A DNA stretch of 64,000 nucleotides, from contig OY282444.1 of NCBI GenBank assembly GCA_958296125.1, positions 5,069,266-5,133,265 on the forward strand, in the 5' to 3' direction. Positions 36,429-46,362 of the stretch are shown here, one piece after another. This DNA comes from an uncultured Poribacteria bacterium. Lineage in GTDB: Bacteria > Poribacteria > WGA-4E > PCPOR2b. Position 1 is the first letter of the stretch. Each line of letters starts with the position of its first letter. The translations under genes were made by a program, and so were the position numbers. The notes under the pieces were generated by a model. It made no database searches. It saw nothing but the letters and a program-made list of their open reading frames with translations, and was not told the DNA's origin.

Positions 36429-36607
36429 TACTTAAGTTGCCCCCTATCTCAGCAGGTTGGTCTTCCTAGCCCCACCCTCGTCCCAATCTGCATAGGGGAC
36501 ACATATCTTATGTGGACTTGTCAACGGGGTGTGTGGATTGTTTGAAGATTCCTTACTTAGGGAATATCTGTCCTAAAAGCGAGACTAGACACAACGCTGC
36601 TGGTTTT

Positions 36608-39600
36608 TCAAAATCTCTGTGACAGAAGTAAGATGGGGATAAAATTACGTTCTTTCCGTAACGCGCGCGCAACTTCAAACCGAAGGGCAACGGACGGATT
36701 ACCGAGGAAGAGAGACAATCCAACTCCAACCGATGTATTGAAACGGTTGAATCTGAGATTTTCATCATCGAACCAAGCGTATCCTGTATCCAAGAAAGCT
36801 GCTACCGCCCCTAAAGGTCCTTCACTTTCATCTAGATATCTGATTTTCCCAAAATGGATTCGGTATTCCACATTGAAGAGGAGCAGATTGTCCCCGACGA
36901 ACTCTTTGAAATCGTAACCGCGTAAGGCACTGATTCCGCCTAGATAGAGCAGGCGTTGTCTAGGAAGCGGTCCATTGGAGAACCCCCCTTCCAGACGAAA
37001 GTCCAGATGATGGTTGTTCAACAGTTGATTATCGCGCATAATTGTAAAGCGATACAGGTTAAAATCAAAGTCGCTTTTGAGTTTTTCATCTGCATATTCG
37101 AGGGAGAAATTCCCCCGCCAACCGCGCTTGGTGCGGTAATCTGGTATTGAGACCGTCCAAAAATTCTGCATTTGAGGTGTCGGAGGCTTTCCGCTATTGA
37201 AATGATAGCCCAGAGTTACGCTACGCAAATTGCCCTCGTCAATTCGCAGATTACTTCGTTTTGGGATGTTTTTATTAAACATACTCCAATCGGTTGACTT
37301 AAATAAAGTCTCGTGGTCTTCATCAGTAAATTCCAACGTAATGTCCATTGATTGCGATAACTGACCCTTTACCCGAGCCTGATACCCCTTGCGCTGGTAG
37401 TAATCCAAAAAGGTGTACCCAAAGAGGAGTGCGGCAAGGAATTCTTCGCCTTCGGACAATCCAGTATAGTCGTTAGTATCTGTCCGTTGGTAAATACCTC
37501 CACCAATGCTCAGAGCGTGATCATCAAACCAAGTCTTTTCAGCCCCTAGTTGATAATTCCAAATTTTGCTTGACAATCCGTTGCTGACCTCCCCATAGAT
37601 TTGCGCGTTCGCCTCTAGGGGCGAAACCGCTCCACCTCCGCCTAAAATTAAGCCGTGTACGCGGTTAAAGTCGAAGACGGGTCGCCAATTCACGTTGATT
37701 CGCGATCGCTCCTCAACCTCAATGGCAAGCACGTTCCGCTCCCCTTCTCGCTTCACCTCCCAGCTTTTGATGTTCTTGAAGTAGAGGTTATTTTCATTGA
37801 GCTTTGCACGCATCTGATTGAGGCGCGTCGTGCCAATCTGTTTGCTATAGGCATCTCCCTGCTTGAAACCGAGCGCATTAGTCAGCTCTGCGCGCTTAAT
37901 TCGACGGTTTCCAGAAAAACGGATGTCGTCCAAATGCCCTTCCTCAACCTCAATCAACAGCTGGGTGTCAGCGAATCGATAGGTGACCTGCACAAGGTCA
38001 TACCCATGATGCCTATAAAGGTTTTCAATCAGTTGGCATTTGATGGTCAGTTTTTCGATTGAAGTGCGCCCTGGCTTCAACCCAAATGCTTTGTGCAGGA
38101 ATGGAGATATAAAGTATCTGTTTCGGTGTAAATCCAGGCGTTTCACAACCCCCGTTGGCACTTCGGTCACATGGATACGCAAATTCACTCTAAAGATAGG
38201 GATTGGTGGCGGTTCATCGCGAGTATCCCCGGCACGTGGCGCGCCAGTCTCTGGTGAATTGAACCGTCCCCTGACGGACAATCCGCCGGGTATTTCAACG
38301 TTCTCCTCAACGGCATCGCTTGTCTCTAGACGCACCTCGCGAAACCAATCGAGTGCTTCCAGTTCACGGTTGAGCCACGTCAGCTCGTCGATCGAGATAA
38401 GGTCGTCCGGCTGGAAGGGGAGTTTCTCAAGCAGTTCTGCTATCGGAATCTTACTGTTTCCTTCAACTTCGATGGTGACGAGTGAGAGCTGTTCCACGGA
38501 TTCAGAGCCCTGTGAAGGTTCAGAATCTTCCGTCTCAGTTAAGCGTATAACACCCAATCGATCGGGCCAATGGGGCCACCATGGACGAATTTCGTCGTAA
38601 GTAGGTGACCAGTAGCTGTAGTTGGTGCTCGGCTTCAACGAAGATTCAGTGGGCTGACCCCGCATTTTGCGATGTAGGTTAAAACGCCAATTTTCGGATG
38701 AGGTAGCCTCAAGCGTATCACGCGGCAACGCAACCTCCACGCTCCAAAAAGTCGGGGCAATCTGCGTTTTAACTTGGGCGCGGGAATCCCAAGCGGGTTT
38801 TGCCATTCTTTCATAAGCAGTTTCAAGGTCGGAATCCGACGAATCCTCCGCCTTGATGTGCTGATCAAAAACCACACCAATCGGGTTGATAACGAGATGG
38901 TGGTAGGTCGGGGTGTCCGGATTCGGATCCACTAGGATTTCTAGCGCGTCATCAAGCCAAACCGCTGAATCTGGGTTGGTTTGTGTGATTTGAACCCGCT
39001 TCATCTGTGAATCATACATCCTAGCACCGATATAGAGATACTGCTCATCCCACAGAAGAAATCCTTGTGTCTGTTCCTTTGGCTGCGTGGTTGCATCTGC
39101 CTGATAGAAGGGGGAAAGTGGCACCGACTTTGCCCAAGCTTTCTCAAATAAGTCACCATCAATTACCGGTTGTAAGGACGCGCGAGGGATGTCAACTGTC
39201 GGCGGTGGGGTCAAATCGTCTTCAGCGTAAAGATTATCGATTTTCGCCTCACTATCGTCCACTTTGGATTCAGTGGAAACAGATTGAGAGGGTCGAATGG
39301 TAATCCCCTGACTTGCGGTCATTTGAATCAGGGGGCCGCCATCGTTGATCCAACCTTGGACGACATCTCCCACATAGGCGGTCTCAAGTTCCACCGGCAG
39401 ATCAATAGTAATGGCGCGTTGGTCTTTGTTTTCGACCTGTATCTCGAGGTCCGCCGGGTAGCTTTCTGGGGTGTGCAACCAAATGGCTCCGTCGCGCGCA
39501 TTGAGAATCATTTTGGCCGCAATCTCGTCCAAAACCACAAGATTTATTGAACCGGACTGCGTCTCAAATGTGTTGGTGCCACCGATCAAGAAGATCTGTC

Positions 39601-40297
39601 CGTAGATTCGCCCTTCTTGAGTGCTGACCTGATATTCTCCCATCACTTTATCGAGATGAATATGGCCGACCGTTGTTGTCAAAACCATGTTGCCGCGGAT
39701 GCCGTGTACCCGAATATCCCCAGATTCTGCTTTGATTTTGAGAAATAGATCGGGAGGCGTTTCAATGAAACAGTCTAGACGCGTCAATTTGGCATCTGAA
39801 TCGGGAGATTCCGGAAGGCGTGGGGTCAACAGCAGGATATCGTCCTTCGTGGAAATGTCCAGTTGCACCGCGTTGAGGTATGTTTGGACAATTCCTTCGT
39901 TGCCCCCTGTCCCATGCTTTTCAAGTTTGACGGTGATTTCTTCCTGCGCCGCCGCCCTCACCTGCACACTCCCCGCGCAGGGCAACGCCATTTCAAGCCC
40001 ATAAACATTATCATAACTAATCTGTTGTGCGGAGGTTGAACGATACTGCGAGGTGTTCTGCTCAGAGTCAGTTGGTGTAACCGCCTCTTCGGCTCCGGTT
40101 TCGTTGCCCCGATACCTTGATAGGAGGTCTCTAACCTTTGGGTTTGGGATAGTAGTAGCTACAGTTTCATTTCGAGCGTCTGCAAAGCTGACCCCAACAA
40201 ATCGCGACAGGTGCTGCTGGTCCCCTGTCCCTGCATCAATAATGCTATAAAACAGGCAGATGTAGAAGATGAGAACAGGTCTTGTGATGGTAGGCAT
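36608..40297 (-). CDS. adhesin-like / CBM9-like / POTRA / Omp85 barrel fusion protein
   Basis: A 1229-residue outer-membrane protein with an unusual order of domains. After a signal segment (residues 1-23), residues 90-340 resemble a DUF4097-type beta-helix (SGDIRVHGIRGNMVLTTTVG, TFETQSGSINLVV). Residues 375-585 look like a CBM9/DOMON carbohydrate-binding fold (PVIDGDLFEKAW, YLYIGARMYDSQM, WLDDALEILVDP, FWSVEVALP). Three POTRA repeats follow at about 605-660, 717-787 and 788-865. Residues 870-1229 form an Omp85 barrel with the conserved loop motif LRGYDF. Omp85 proteins insert or secrete proteins across the outer membrane. No BamA partners or secreted substrate gene lie nearby; the role is inferred only from the domains. 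The start is ATG 40297. Confidence 0.85.
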   Translation of the reverse strand: MPTITRPVLIFYICLFYSIIDAGTGDQQHLSRFVGVSFADARNETVATTIPNPKVRDLLSRYRGNETGAEEAVTPTDSEQNTSQYRSTSAQQISYDNVYGLEMALPCAGSVQVRAAAQEEITVKLEKHGTGGNEGIVQTYLNAVQLDISTKDDILLLTPRLPESPDSDAKLTRLDCFIETPPDLFLKIKAESGDIRVHGIRGNMVLTTTVGHIHLDKVMGEYQVSTQEGRIYGQIFLIGGTNTFETQSGSINLVVLDEIAAKMILNARDGAIWLHTPESYPADLEIQVENKDQRAITIDLPVELETAYVGDVVQGWINDGGPLIQMTASQGITIRPSQSVSTESKVDDSEAKIDNLYAEDDLTPPPTVDIPRASLQPVIDGDLFEKAWAKSVPLSPFYQADATTQPKEQTQGFLLWDEQYLYIGARMYDSQMKRVQITQTNPDSAVWLDDALEILVDPNPDTPTYHHLVINPIGVVFDQHIKAEDSSDSDLETAYERMAKPAWDSRAQVKTQIAPTFWSVEVALPRDTLEATSSENWRFNLHRKMRGQPTESSLKPSTNYSYWSPTYDEIRPWWPHWPDRLGVIRLTETEDSEPSQGSESVEQLSLVTIEVEGNSKIPIAELLEKLPFQPDDLISIDELTWLNRELEALDWFREVRLETSDAVEENVEIPGGLSVRGRFNSPETGAPRAGDTRDEPPPIPIFRVNLRIHVTEVPTGVVKRLDLHRNRYFISPFLHKAFGLKPGRTSIEKLTIKCQLIENLYRHHGYDLVQVTYRFADTQLLIEVEEGHLDDIRFSGNRRIKRAELTNALGFKQGDAYSKQIGTTRLNQMRAKLNENNLYFKNIKSWEVKREGERNVLAIEVEERSRINVNWRPVFDFNRVHGLILGGGGAVSPLEANAQIYGEVSNGLSSKIWNYQLGAEKTWFDDHALSIGGGIYQRTDTNDYTGLSEGEEFLAALLFGYTFLDYYQRKGYQARVKGQLSQSMDITLEFTDEDHETLFKSTDWSMFNKNIPKRSNLRIDEGNLRSVTLGYHFNSGKPPTPQMQNFWTVSIPDYRTKRGWRGNFSLEYADEKLKSDFDFNLYRFTIMRDNQLLNNHHLDFRLEGGFSNGPLPRQRLLYLGGISALRGYDFKEFVGDNLLLFNVEYRIHFGKIRYLDESEGPLGAVAAFLDTGYAWFDDENLRFNRFNTSVGVGLSLFLGNPSVALRFEVARALRKERNFIPILLLSQRF

Positions 40298-40570
40298 CCC
40301 CGGGTCACCTCAAGCTGAAAAACGGTATTTCCAACGCACTATAGTATTGGGCTGGCAGGTTTGTTAAAATGTTGAGACAGTTGGCGAATTCAAGCGGTCT
40401 TAGCTCACAATGCCCTTGGACGAGCGGCTCTCGTTTTGATCAATGGGGTTTCACACCAGAGTCTAACAGATAGTTCTGAAAGACCTCCAGAAAAGTGTCT
40501 GATAGCGAAAAGTTTAGCAGATCTCCCGTTGCGCGTCAAACAGATTTTTTCCCTAATATTTTTTGCTTGT

Positions 40571-40753
40571 GTTTTTAATGGAGTGCCCGTTCAGGGTTAT
40601 ATCCTTGAGGAACGTCCAGAGATTATCGGCGACGAATTGGAGCGGGACGTTCATTGGAAGGGAGGCAGCGATGTCAGCAAACTGGCCGGAACCCCGACCC
40701 GTCTGTGCCTTGCGCTGAAGGATGCAGACCTATTTTCGTTGCGTTTTCGCTAG
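40571..40753 (+). pseudogene. remnant of a glycosidase-type C-terminal beta-sandwich
   Basis: The last 60 residues of a frame opening at 40436 (FNGVPVQGYILEERPEIIGD, then RDVHWKGGSDVSKLAG and ALKDADLFSLRFR before the stop) match the C-terminal segment that ends many secreted glycosidase- or sialidase-like proteins of planctomycete- and poribacteria-type genomes, where GSDVSKLAGKPVRLRF...DADLYSLRF is standard. The upstream 130 bp encodes nothing related, so only the 3' end of the gene survives. It overlaps the stop codon of the convergent MFS gene by three bases. Confidence 0.6.
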
Positions 40754-42051
40754 TGGGATTCTTTGTCAGAATGCGCTCTATCTTTCAAAAAAATGACTAT
40801 CGGCAGCGCAAATAGCATCACCGCACCGTTCGCATAGAAGACGGCTTTTAGTCCATAGAGGTCTCCGACGAAGCCGGCGAGATATGGCGCAGTTGCAGAA
40901 GCGATGAAACTTAGGGTATAGTGCAGCGCATAACCTCGGCTACGGAATTGAGGCGTAAGTGTCGGGGCTGTTCCAACATAGATTACAGAAGAGGTTCCGT
41001 TTAACATAAACCCAAACAGTGGTAGGAACAGCAGACGAACCCATCCTGACGGCACCGAAGGCAGGGCAAAGCAGCCAAGTATCATCAATAACTCTGTGAG
41101 CAGAATAATCTTTTTGATGCCAAATTTCTGTACTGGCATCCCGCACAGCAGTTTCCCCAAAGCACCGCCGAAAAATGTCAGGGACATCAACCCACCTACA
41201 GTCCCCGCCCCACCACGGTTTTTGATGAAAAATGCCAGAAACGTCGTAACAGCGGATCGAATACCGTTATCTAAAAGTCCGAGGATTGAATAGAGTGTAA
41301 ACTGGGTCGGCTGCGCGATACCCCAATCTTGAAACGTCATCCACTTTGCAGAATTGCGGTTTTGTTCTTCCATCTTCGGTGCAGGGTGTTTCCTTGTTAC
41401 ACCGATGTCTGCTCGAAAGAAACAGATATACAAAACAGAGGCTGCAAGCCCAATCGTTCCCAACCCCGCGCAGCTCGCGCCCCAGCCAATCCTGACGACT
41501 AGGATCCCCGCTAAAGCTGGGAAGAGCACCTTTCCAACATCGCCAAAAAAGTTCAAGGTGCTGATTGCAGGGCCCGCCTTTTCGGGTGGATAAACATTTG
41601 AGACAAGGGCGGTCCCCACTGGATGATATACCCCACCCCCTACCCCGGACGAAAAGATCAATATCAGTGCTAAAGGATAGCTGACCGCCAGAATCAACCC
41701 CATGTAACTTAGACTGAACCACGTTGTGCCTATGCCTAGGATTAATATATCTCCGAGTCGTTCTGCCAAAAGCCCGGCGGGTATCTGGGTCACGCTTATC
41801 GCTCCATGACTAGCAGTTTTAAGGAGACCGGATTGGGTGTAGGTGAGATTCAGATCTACTGCGATGAACGGAAGCAGGATGGATAGACTGGAGATGTAAC
41901 CGTCGTTGATGATGTGAAGCAGACTACACCACCATAGATATTTTTTCGGTGTTGTTGGGCTCGGTTTCGGAATGCCTACCGAGTTGCGGGTTGAAACGAC
42001 CGCATTCTTTTTAACTGGAGGGGTGCGTCGAAAAATAGTGGGAATTCTCAT
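40750..42051 (-). CDS. MFS transporter (Fsr/fosmidomycin-resistance-like)
   Basis: Twelve-helix major facilitator superfamily exporter, 433 residues. After a basic N-terminal tail of about 45 residues, the first helix reads LWWCSLLHIINDGYISSLSI, which together with the following LTYTQSGLLKTA pattern resembles the Fsr branch. The motif GVGGGVYHPVGTALVSN in helix 4 is also characteristic of that branch. The transported compound is unknown. The start ATG is at 42051. It converges with a gene remnant and shares its stop region. Confidence 0.85.
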   Translation of the reverse strand: MRIPTIFRRTPPVKKNAVVSTRNSVGIPKPSPTTPKKYLWWCSLLHIINDGYISSLSILLPFIAVDLNLTYTQSGLLKTASHGAISVTQIPAGLLAERLGDILILGIGTTWFSLSYMGLILAVSYPLALILIFSSGVGGGVYHPVGTALVSNVYPPEKAGPAISTLNFFGDVGKVLFPALAGILVVRIGWGASCAGLGTIGLAASVLYICFFRADIGVTRKHPAPKMEEQNRNSAKWMTFQDWGIAQPTQFTLYSILGLLDNGIRSAVTTFLAFFIKNRGGAGTVGGLMSLTFFGGALGKLLCGMPVQKFGIKKIILLTELLMILGCFALPSVPSGWVRLLFLPLFGFMLNGTSSVIYVGTAPTLTPQFRSRGYALHYTLSFIASATAPYLAGFVGDLYGLKAVFYANGAVMLFALPIVIFLKDRAHSDKESH

Positions 42052-42116
42052 GGATTTTGTAATAGCGTCCGGTTGCTATTGGGGGTTCAACCTTTCGCAA
42101 GGCTAGTTGCTATGGG

Positions 42117-42407
42117 TCATGTGTCGTGTCCCGTTTTGTTCATTGGACGCGCGGAGAGGTCGGTTCGAGGGGGAGTATCCCACGAAATATAACCACACAC
42201 CGGACATCGGAGTTCTGCTTCGACAAGATTCCTAACATTTCCTGTTTTTCGCGGTTTTCGTTGAGTGCGGCACTGCGGGCAGCGGACGGAGCGTAAATCG
42301 TAGGATTCGCCTCGTCCGAAACGGACCAAGAGATAGAAGAGCCCACAAACCACCCCGACAATAACAATATAGCAAAGAATAAAGAGTAGGAAAGGAATAA
42401 TTTCCAT
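42117..42407 (-). CDS. small membrane protein with zinc-ribbon motif
   Basis: A 96-residue protein from the ATG at 42407, which lies four bases after the stop of the upstream gene (42412) and follows GAGAG. One N-terminal membrane helix (MEIIPFLLFILCYIVIVGVV) is followed by two CxxC pairs (RCPQC and RCPVC) about 25 residues apart, giving a four-Cys zinc ribbon. The close spacing suggests cotranscription with the broken glycosidase-like gene. The function is unknown. Confidence 0.6.
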   Translation of the reverse strand: MEIIPFLLFILCYIVIVGVVCGLFYLLVRFGRGESYDLRSVRCPQCRTQRKPRKTGNVRNLVEAELRCPVCGYISWDTPPRTDLSARPMNKTGHDT

Positions 42408-42411
42408 TCTC

Positions 42412-44591
42412 TCAAGCCTTCTGTAAGTGCAGCACACTCAAACCGTAAACGATTACGCTCGGGAGGGTAAAACGAATCCGCGCCCCAAGTGTTTCGTGAT
42501 GCAGGACGACCGAATCTCGCTGCTCCGGATAGAGCCACTCAACCTTTTGCACCAGATAGCCAGCAGGCACTTTGCACTCCACTTCAACCCGACCGACCGG
42601 CTGAGGCGTTTCGATGTTTGCCCCCTCATCCTGCCGGTAGTTGACCCAATGCAGCACCAAAGCCTCGTGCCCTTTAGGCAACCAAGCGCGAACTCGGACG
42701 AACCATGGGGCATCGGTCTCTAGGTATGCTCCCCCAAGCAACCCTTCCAAATCCCTAAGAAAATCCTGCCCGAAAGGATCGTTCTCTATGAGCGGATATA
42801 CGGGTAATTGTAGGTCAGCCCTTACCTCCACTGAATCAGGTTCCCATTCTCCTCTTGGGATGTAGCACACTCCCTCCAGCTTTGAACTCTTACGGCTGTC
42901 GTCCGTTTGCATTTGCCAATCTGTTAGCAGACCTTCGGGGTAGGGCTGTCCGTTAAGCTGATATTTTCCGGTTTCTCCCGTAAAGATGAGTTTCCCATTG
43001 GGATGTAGCACACTCCCTCCAGCTTTGAACTCTTACGGCTGTCGTCCGTTTGCATTTGCCAATCTGTTAGCAGACCTTCGGGGTAGGGCTGTCCGTTAAG
43101 CTGATATTTTCCGGTTTCTCCCGTAAAGATGAGTTTCCCACCTTTTTCGACGAACTGCTTGAGGTGTGCCCCCTCCTCTGGGGATAGACGTTTCACATCG
43201 GGCAAGATGAGCGTGTGATAGTTAGCGGCACACTCAAGGAGTTGTTCATCGAGAACTATGTCGAAGAGCAGGTGCCTATTCTCCAACAACCGACCAATCC
43301 GCTTGAGCGGTTCCAGACAGTCGGCTTCCTCCTCTAACTCCGCGCGGCGCGGATAGATCAATGCTATCTGTGCCCAAGGTTGGGCTGGGTGCAGAAGGGT
43401 TTCGTGGTCGGCGAGAAAACGCTGATAGCGGATAGCGGGACCGTAGTAGTCCTCCACCGAGAAATTCAGATTTTCATCATAGCCCCAATGATATGCTAGT
43501 GCTGCGCCATGATTTGCTGCAGCTTCAGCAATCGACAACCGCAAGCGGCGGAAATCATATTTGTTAATCACAAAAGGCTTGCCCCCTCCAGCCGCATAGA
43601 TAAACCGAGCGGGCATTCCCATATCTGCCAAATAGCCGTGCTTGATGAAACTCATACCCTTATACCCGCCTTGGCTATACCAGATATAATCCTCATCTTT
43701 TGCCCATAACGCGCTCGGCAGGAGGCTGCGTTCGTCATGCGGTTGGAAATCGTATTTGTGATACCACTGTGCTAGCAGGAGTTCAGGCTTCAGTGAACGG
43801 CCGTGTGCAATAAATATTTCGTCTAGTGCCTCTTTGCGACGCAGGTGGGTTGCACGGTTGACGGTTAGCTGAAACCGTTGCTTCAGGTCCGCCGGACATT
43901 CTCGGCAGGGTGTCAGGAAATCTGTGACTTCAACGAGATCTCGTCTGCCAAAAATCCGTCGCAAATCTGCGCTGTCGAAGGCTTCCTGTAGCCGACCTTG
44001 CACATAATCTTGGCAATAGCGGCACCGGCAGAAGTTCTCGAAGTTATGATGCACATTGAATCCATCTATCCCCAACTCAATGGCTTTGCTCACCATCGGT
44101 TTCAGGGTGGCAAGCCAGTGCGGATTACACATACAACCGCTATACGTCAGATACGGCCGTCCTTCGATGTCCCACCGTCGCAACGACCTATCCGCGAGTC
44201 GCTGTTGGGCATCTTCTGCGCTGACACAGGGCGCAGTCCCTAGAAGGCCCTCGGTCCAGATTCTCTCCCAAGCACCGAATAGTCCCAGTCCCTTTTCGTG
44301 GTTTCCGTAGTGCCATGCCATGCTCATCTGCCCAACAACCCGCGCGCCAGCCCCTTGGAGTTGAGGGATGATTTCTGCCGCGCAGGCAAGATTTTCGCTT
44401 ACGCCAATTAGTGGCATCCCCACCCAGTGACGATTTACTTCAGGGTCATCCGCCAAACTGTAAAACATTGGACCAAAGGTTCCCACCTGCACAACCTGCA
44501 ACTTCGCCCTTCTCACATGCTCAACCAGATCTAACTGTTGCGGTATGCTCCAGTGTTCAGCCATGCGATTAAACCAGAAATTCTCTGCCAT
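42412..44591 (-). pseudogene. glycosidase-like TIM-barrel gene broken by a 143-bp tandem duplication
   Basis: Two minus-strand frames (44591-42924 and 43011-42412) belong to one gene. Translation starts at ATG 44591 (GGAGGAAAC upstream), reads a TIM-barrel hydrolase-like region (SGCMCNPHWLATLKPMV, DGFNVHHNFENFCRCRYC) and then a beta-galactosidase trimerisation-like segment (LILPDVKRLSPEEGAHLKQF, GGKLIFTGETG). It then runs through a 143-bp segment that is repeated exactly (42855-43140) and out of frame. Removing one copy restores a single frame of 2037 bp, 678 residues, with a beta-sandwich C-terminus. The intact protein would likely be a glycoside hydrolase-like enzyme. A family could not be fixed. 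An assembly error is possible. Confidence 0.7.
42855..43140. repeat. exact tandem duplication of 143 bp
   Basis: Copy 1 is 42855-42997 and copy 2 is 42998-43140; reading them side by side I see no difference. Both start TTGGGATGTAGCAC and end GAGTTTCCCA. The unit is not a multiple of three, so it shifts the frame of the gene that contains it. Perfect identity implies a very recent event or an assembly artefact. Confidence 0.9.
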
Positions 44592-44687
44592 GTTTCCTCC
44601 TTGATTACATTTTGGGACTGAAAGGGATTGGTGTTCAGTCAATGTGACTCACCTGAAGCCTAAGCTGCATCTTTTACTTTCTGTTGA

Positions 44688-45992
44688 TCATGCGAGTGCT
44701 TCTAACAGACGGGAGACATCTTCTTGGTTGTTAAAGACAGAAGGGGAGATTCGCATCTTGTTGCCGTAGCGCATTGCAACGTGAACACCAGCATTTCTGA
44801 GTTTCGCCATTGTTGTCGCTGGATCCGGTGCTGCAAAAGTCACAATAGGACTTTCGTTCCCCTTGGGTGTGATAGCGGGATAGCCAATCGCGGGCAGTTC
44901 ATCCATCAGGCGATCGGTGAGCGTGCGTACATGATTGCGGATGTTATGAACCCCCAACCGGAGGATGTACCTCAGACTTTCTTGTGCACAGATGGCACCT
45001 TCGTAGGACGGATAGCTGACTTCATAACAGGTGGGACCGGGGGTTGGTGTAAAGGCGAACTCTGCGCCAGCCGGATCAGGTTTTTCAACCCAAGGGGCAT
45101 AATTAAAACTCAAGCCGCCGCAATGCTGAGTGGGCTTCACCACTGTTCCTTGAAGGTCCGACCGCACATAGAGGAAGCCAAATCCCTTGACACCCATGAG
45201 CCATTTGAAGGTGGAGCACGCAGCGAAGTCGATGCCCATCGCTTGCACGTCAACCGGCACAGCCCCTACACCCTGAATAATATCGACATAGAGATAGGCA
45301 CCATGTGCATGGGCAAGGTCGCTGATAGCTTTTACGTCCGAGAGGTAGCCGTTGACGTTGGATACCAGCGTAATGGAAACCAGTTTGGTGTTTTTATCAA
45401 TCGCACGCTCCATGTCCCGATAGTCGATTTGCCAATCACGGTGTTTGACGATTCGGAGACTCTCAAAGTCGTGCTTTGTATTAAGGACGTTACCCGGGAC
45501 GGTGCACATCTCAGCACCTTCGCTGCACGGGAGCGCAGATGCCTGCTGCCGAATTTTGTAGTTGTAGAGGGACGCGGCGTAGTGCAGGTCATGGGTGACA
45601 ATGTTGCCGCCGGAGAGATGTTCCTGCATGCCGTTGATCAGGTTGCTCTCTGCCTCGACAGCACTGCGGGCAAAGGCTATATCTTCCGGGCGGGCGTTGA
45701 TAAGTTTGGCAAAGAGATGCTTCGATTCGTCCCGGGATGCCGCCCACGGGGGCCACCACGGCTCGCCAACCTCGTGTGTGACCCAGTCGATATAGCGGTG
45801 CAGGGCTGCGGCCGAGTGAACACTGAACGGGTGTGATGAGGCGTTATCAAAGTATGCAGCTGTCTTTGCCCGTGGAAAGTCGTTGCGGACTGCGTCAAAG
45901 TCGGGCGTTCCATCCGTAGACGTGACAGCGGTCGTTTGCTCGTTCGCTGGGTGAGCGATGGCATGACGAGGAGGAGCTTGGTGAGGGTTCAT
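44688..45992 (-). CDS. class V aminotransferase (cysteine desulfurase / isopenicillin epimerase-like)
   Basis: PLP enzyme of fold type I, class V, 434 residues. The substrate-fold start YFDNASSHPFS, the HDLHYAAS segment, the Asp contact in AHGAYLYVDIIQGVGAVPVD and the PLP lysine in CSTFKWLMGVKGFGF identify the family. Members include cysteine desulfurases, kynureninase-like enzymes and isopenicillin N epimerase; no active-site Cys loop is obvious, so desulfurase is less likely. The first 25 residues are a Pro/His-rich tail. A long plus-strand frame across this gene (44724-45836) is a shadow. It lies 96 bp upstream of the broken glycosidase-like gene on the same strand. Confidence 0.83.
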   Translation of the reverse strand: MNPHQAPPRHAIAHPANEQTTAVTSTDGTPDFDAVRNDFPRAKTAAYFDNASSHPFSVHSAAALHRYIDWVTHEVGEPWWPPWAASRDESKHLFAKLINARPEDIAFARSAVEAESNLINGMQEHLSGGNIVTHDLHYAASLYNYKIRQQASALPCSEGAEMCTVPGNVLNTKHDFESLRIVKHRDWQIDYRDMERAIDKNTKLVSITLVSNVNGYLSDVKAISDLAHAHGAYLYVDIIQGVGAVPVDVQAMGIDFAACSTFKWLMGVKGFGFLYVRSDLQGTVVKPTQHCGGLSFNYAPWVEKPDPAGAEFAFTPTPGPTCYEVSYPSYEGAICAQESLRYILRLGVHNIRNHVRTLTDRLMDELPAIGYPAITPKGNESPIVTFAAPDPATTMAKLRNAGVHVAMRYGNKMRISPSVFNNQEDVSRLLEALA

Positions 45993-46362
45993 GATGGATC
46001 TCCAACGCTGGGTTGAGGAGGTTCATGTGTCAATTATTCAAATGTATCAGTAACTCTAAAATTTACCATAAATGAAACTCGCGTCAGGGACAAAAATTCA
46101 CGGGTACTCAGTTTTTGGACTTGATACTAGCACACGTGCCCGAAAAACGAGGTTTCTGTGCTGAAGTCTCCACGATTATCGTATCAGTGTTTCATCGATT
46201 TTGCAACAAAAATGTAATCAATTTGTCATTCCATTGTTTTATGAAAGAGTGGTATAATAACGCAAATTACCACCTTCCGCACCGCTGATGCTTTGGAGGG
46301 TTCGGCTTTTCGCCAAGCTGGTGTTGATTCGTCGTAGAAAACTCGGTATACGAGGTGCCTTT
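45993..46362. other. 370-bp divergent intergenic region
   Basis: It separates the minus-strand aminotransferase gene from the plus-strand amidohydrolase gene and must hold promoters for both. An AT-rich stretch ends with TATAAT at 46253-46258, about 105 bases before the amidohydrolase ATG; its -35 box is poor (TTCCAT at 18 bases). No gene is visible: the plus frame open from 46288 has no ribosome-binding site for its first ATG. Confidence 0.4.

Noticed and set aside
38040-38600. A 186-codon plus-strand frame opposite the Omp85 fusion gene
   Set aside because: Ser/Arg-rich antisense shadow of a well-supported gene.
44724-45836. A 370-codon plus-strand frame opposite the class V aminotransferase gene
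   Set aside because: It lies fully inside the minus-strand gene, has no family resemblance and no ribosome-binding site; the minus-strand product is clearly a PLP enzyme.
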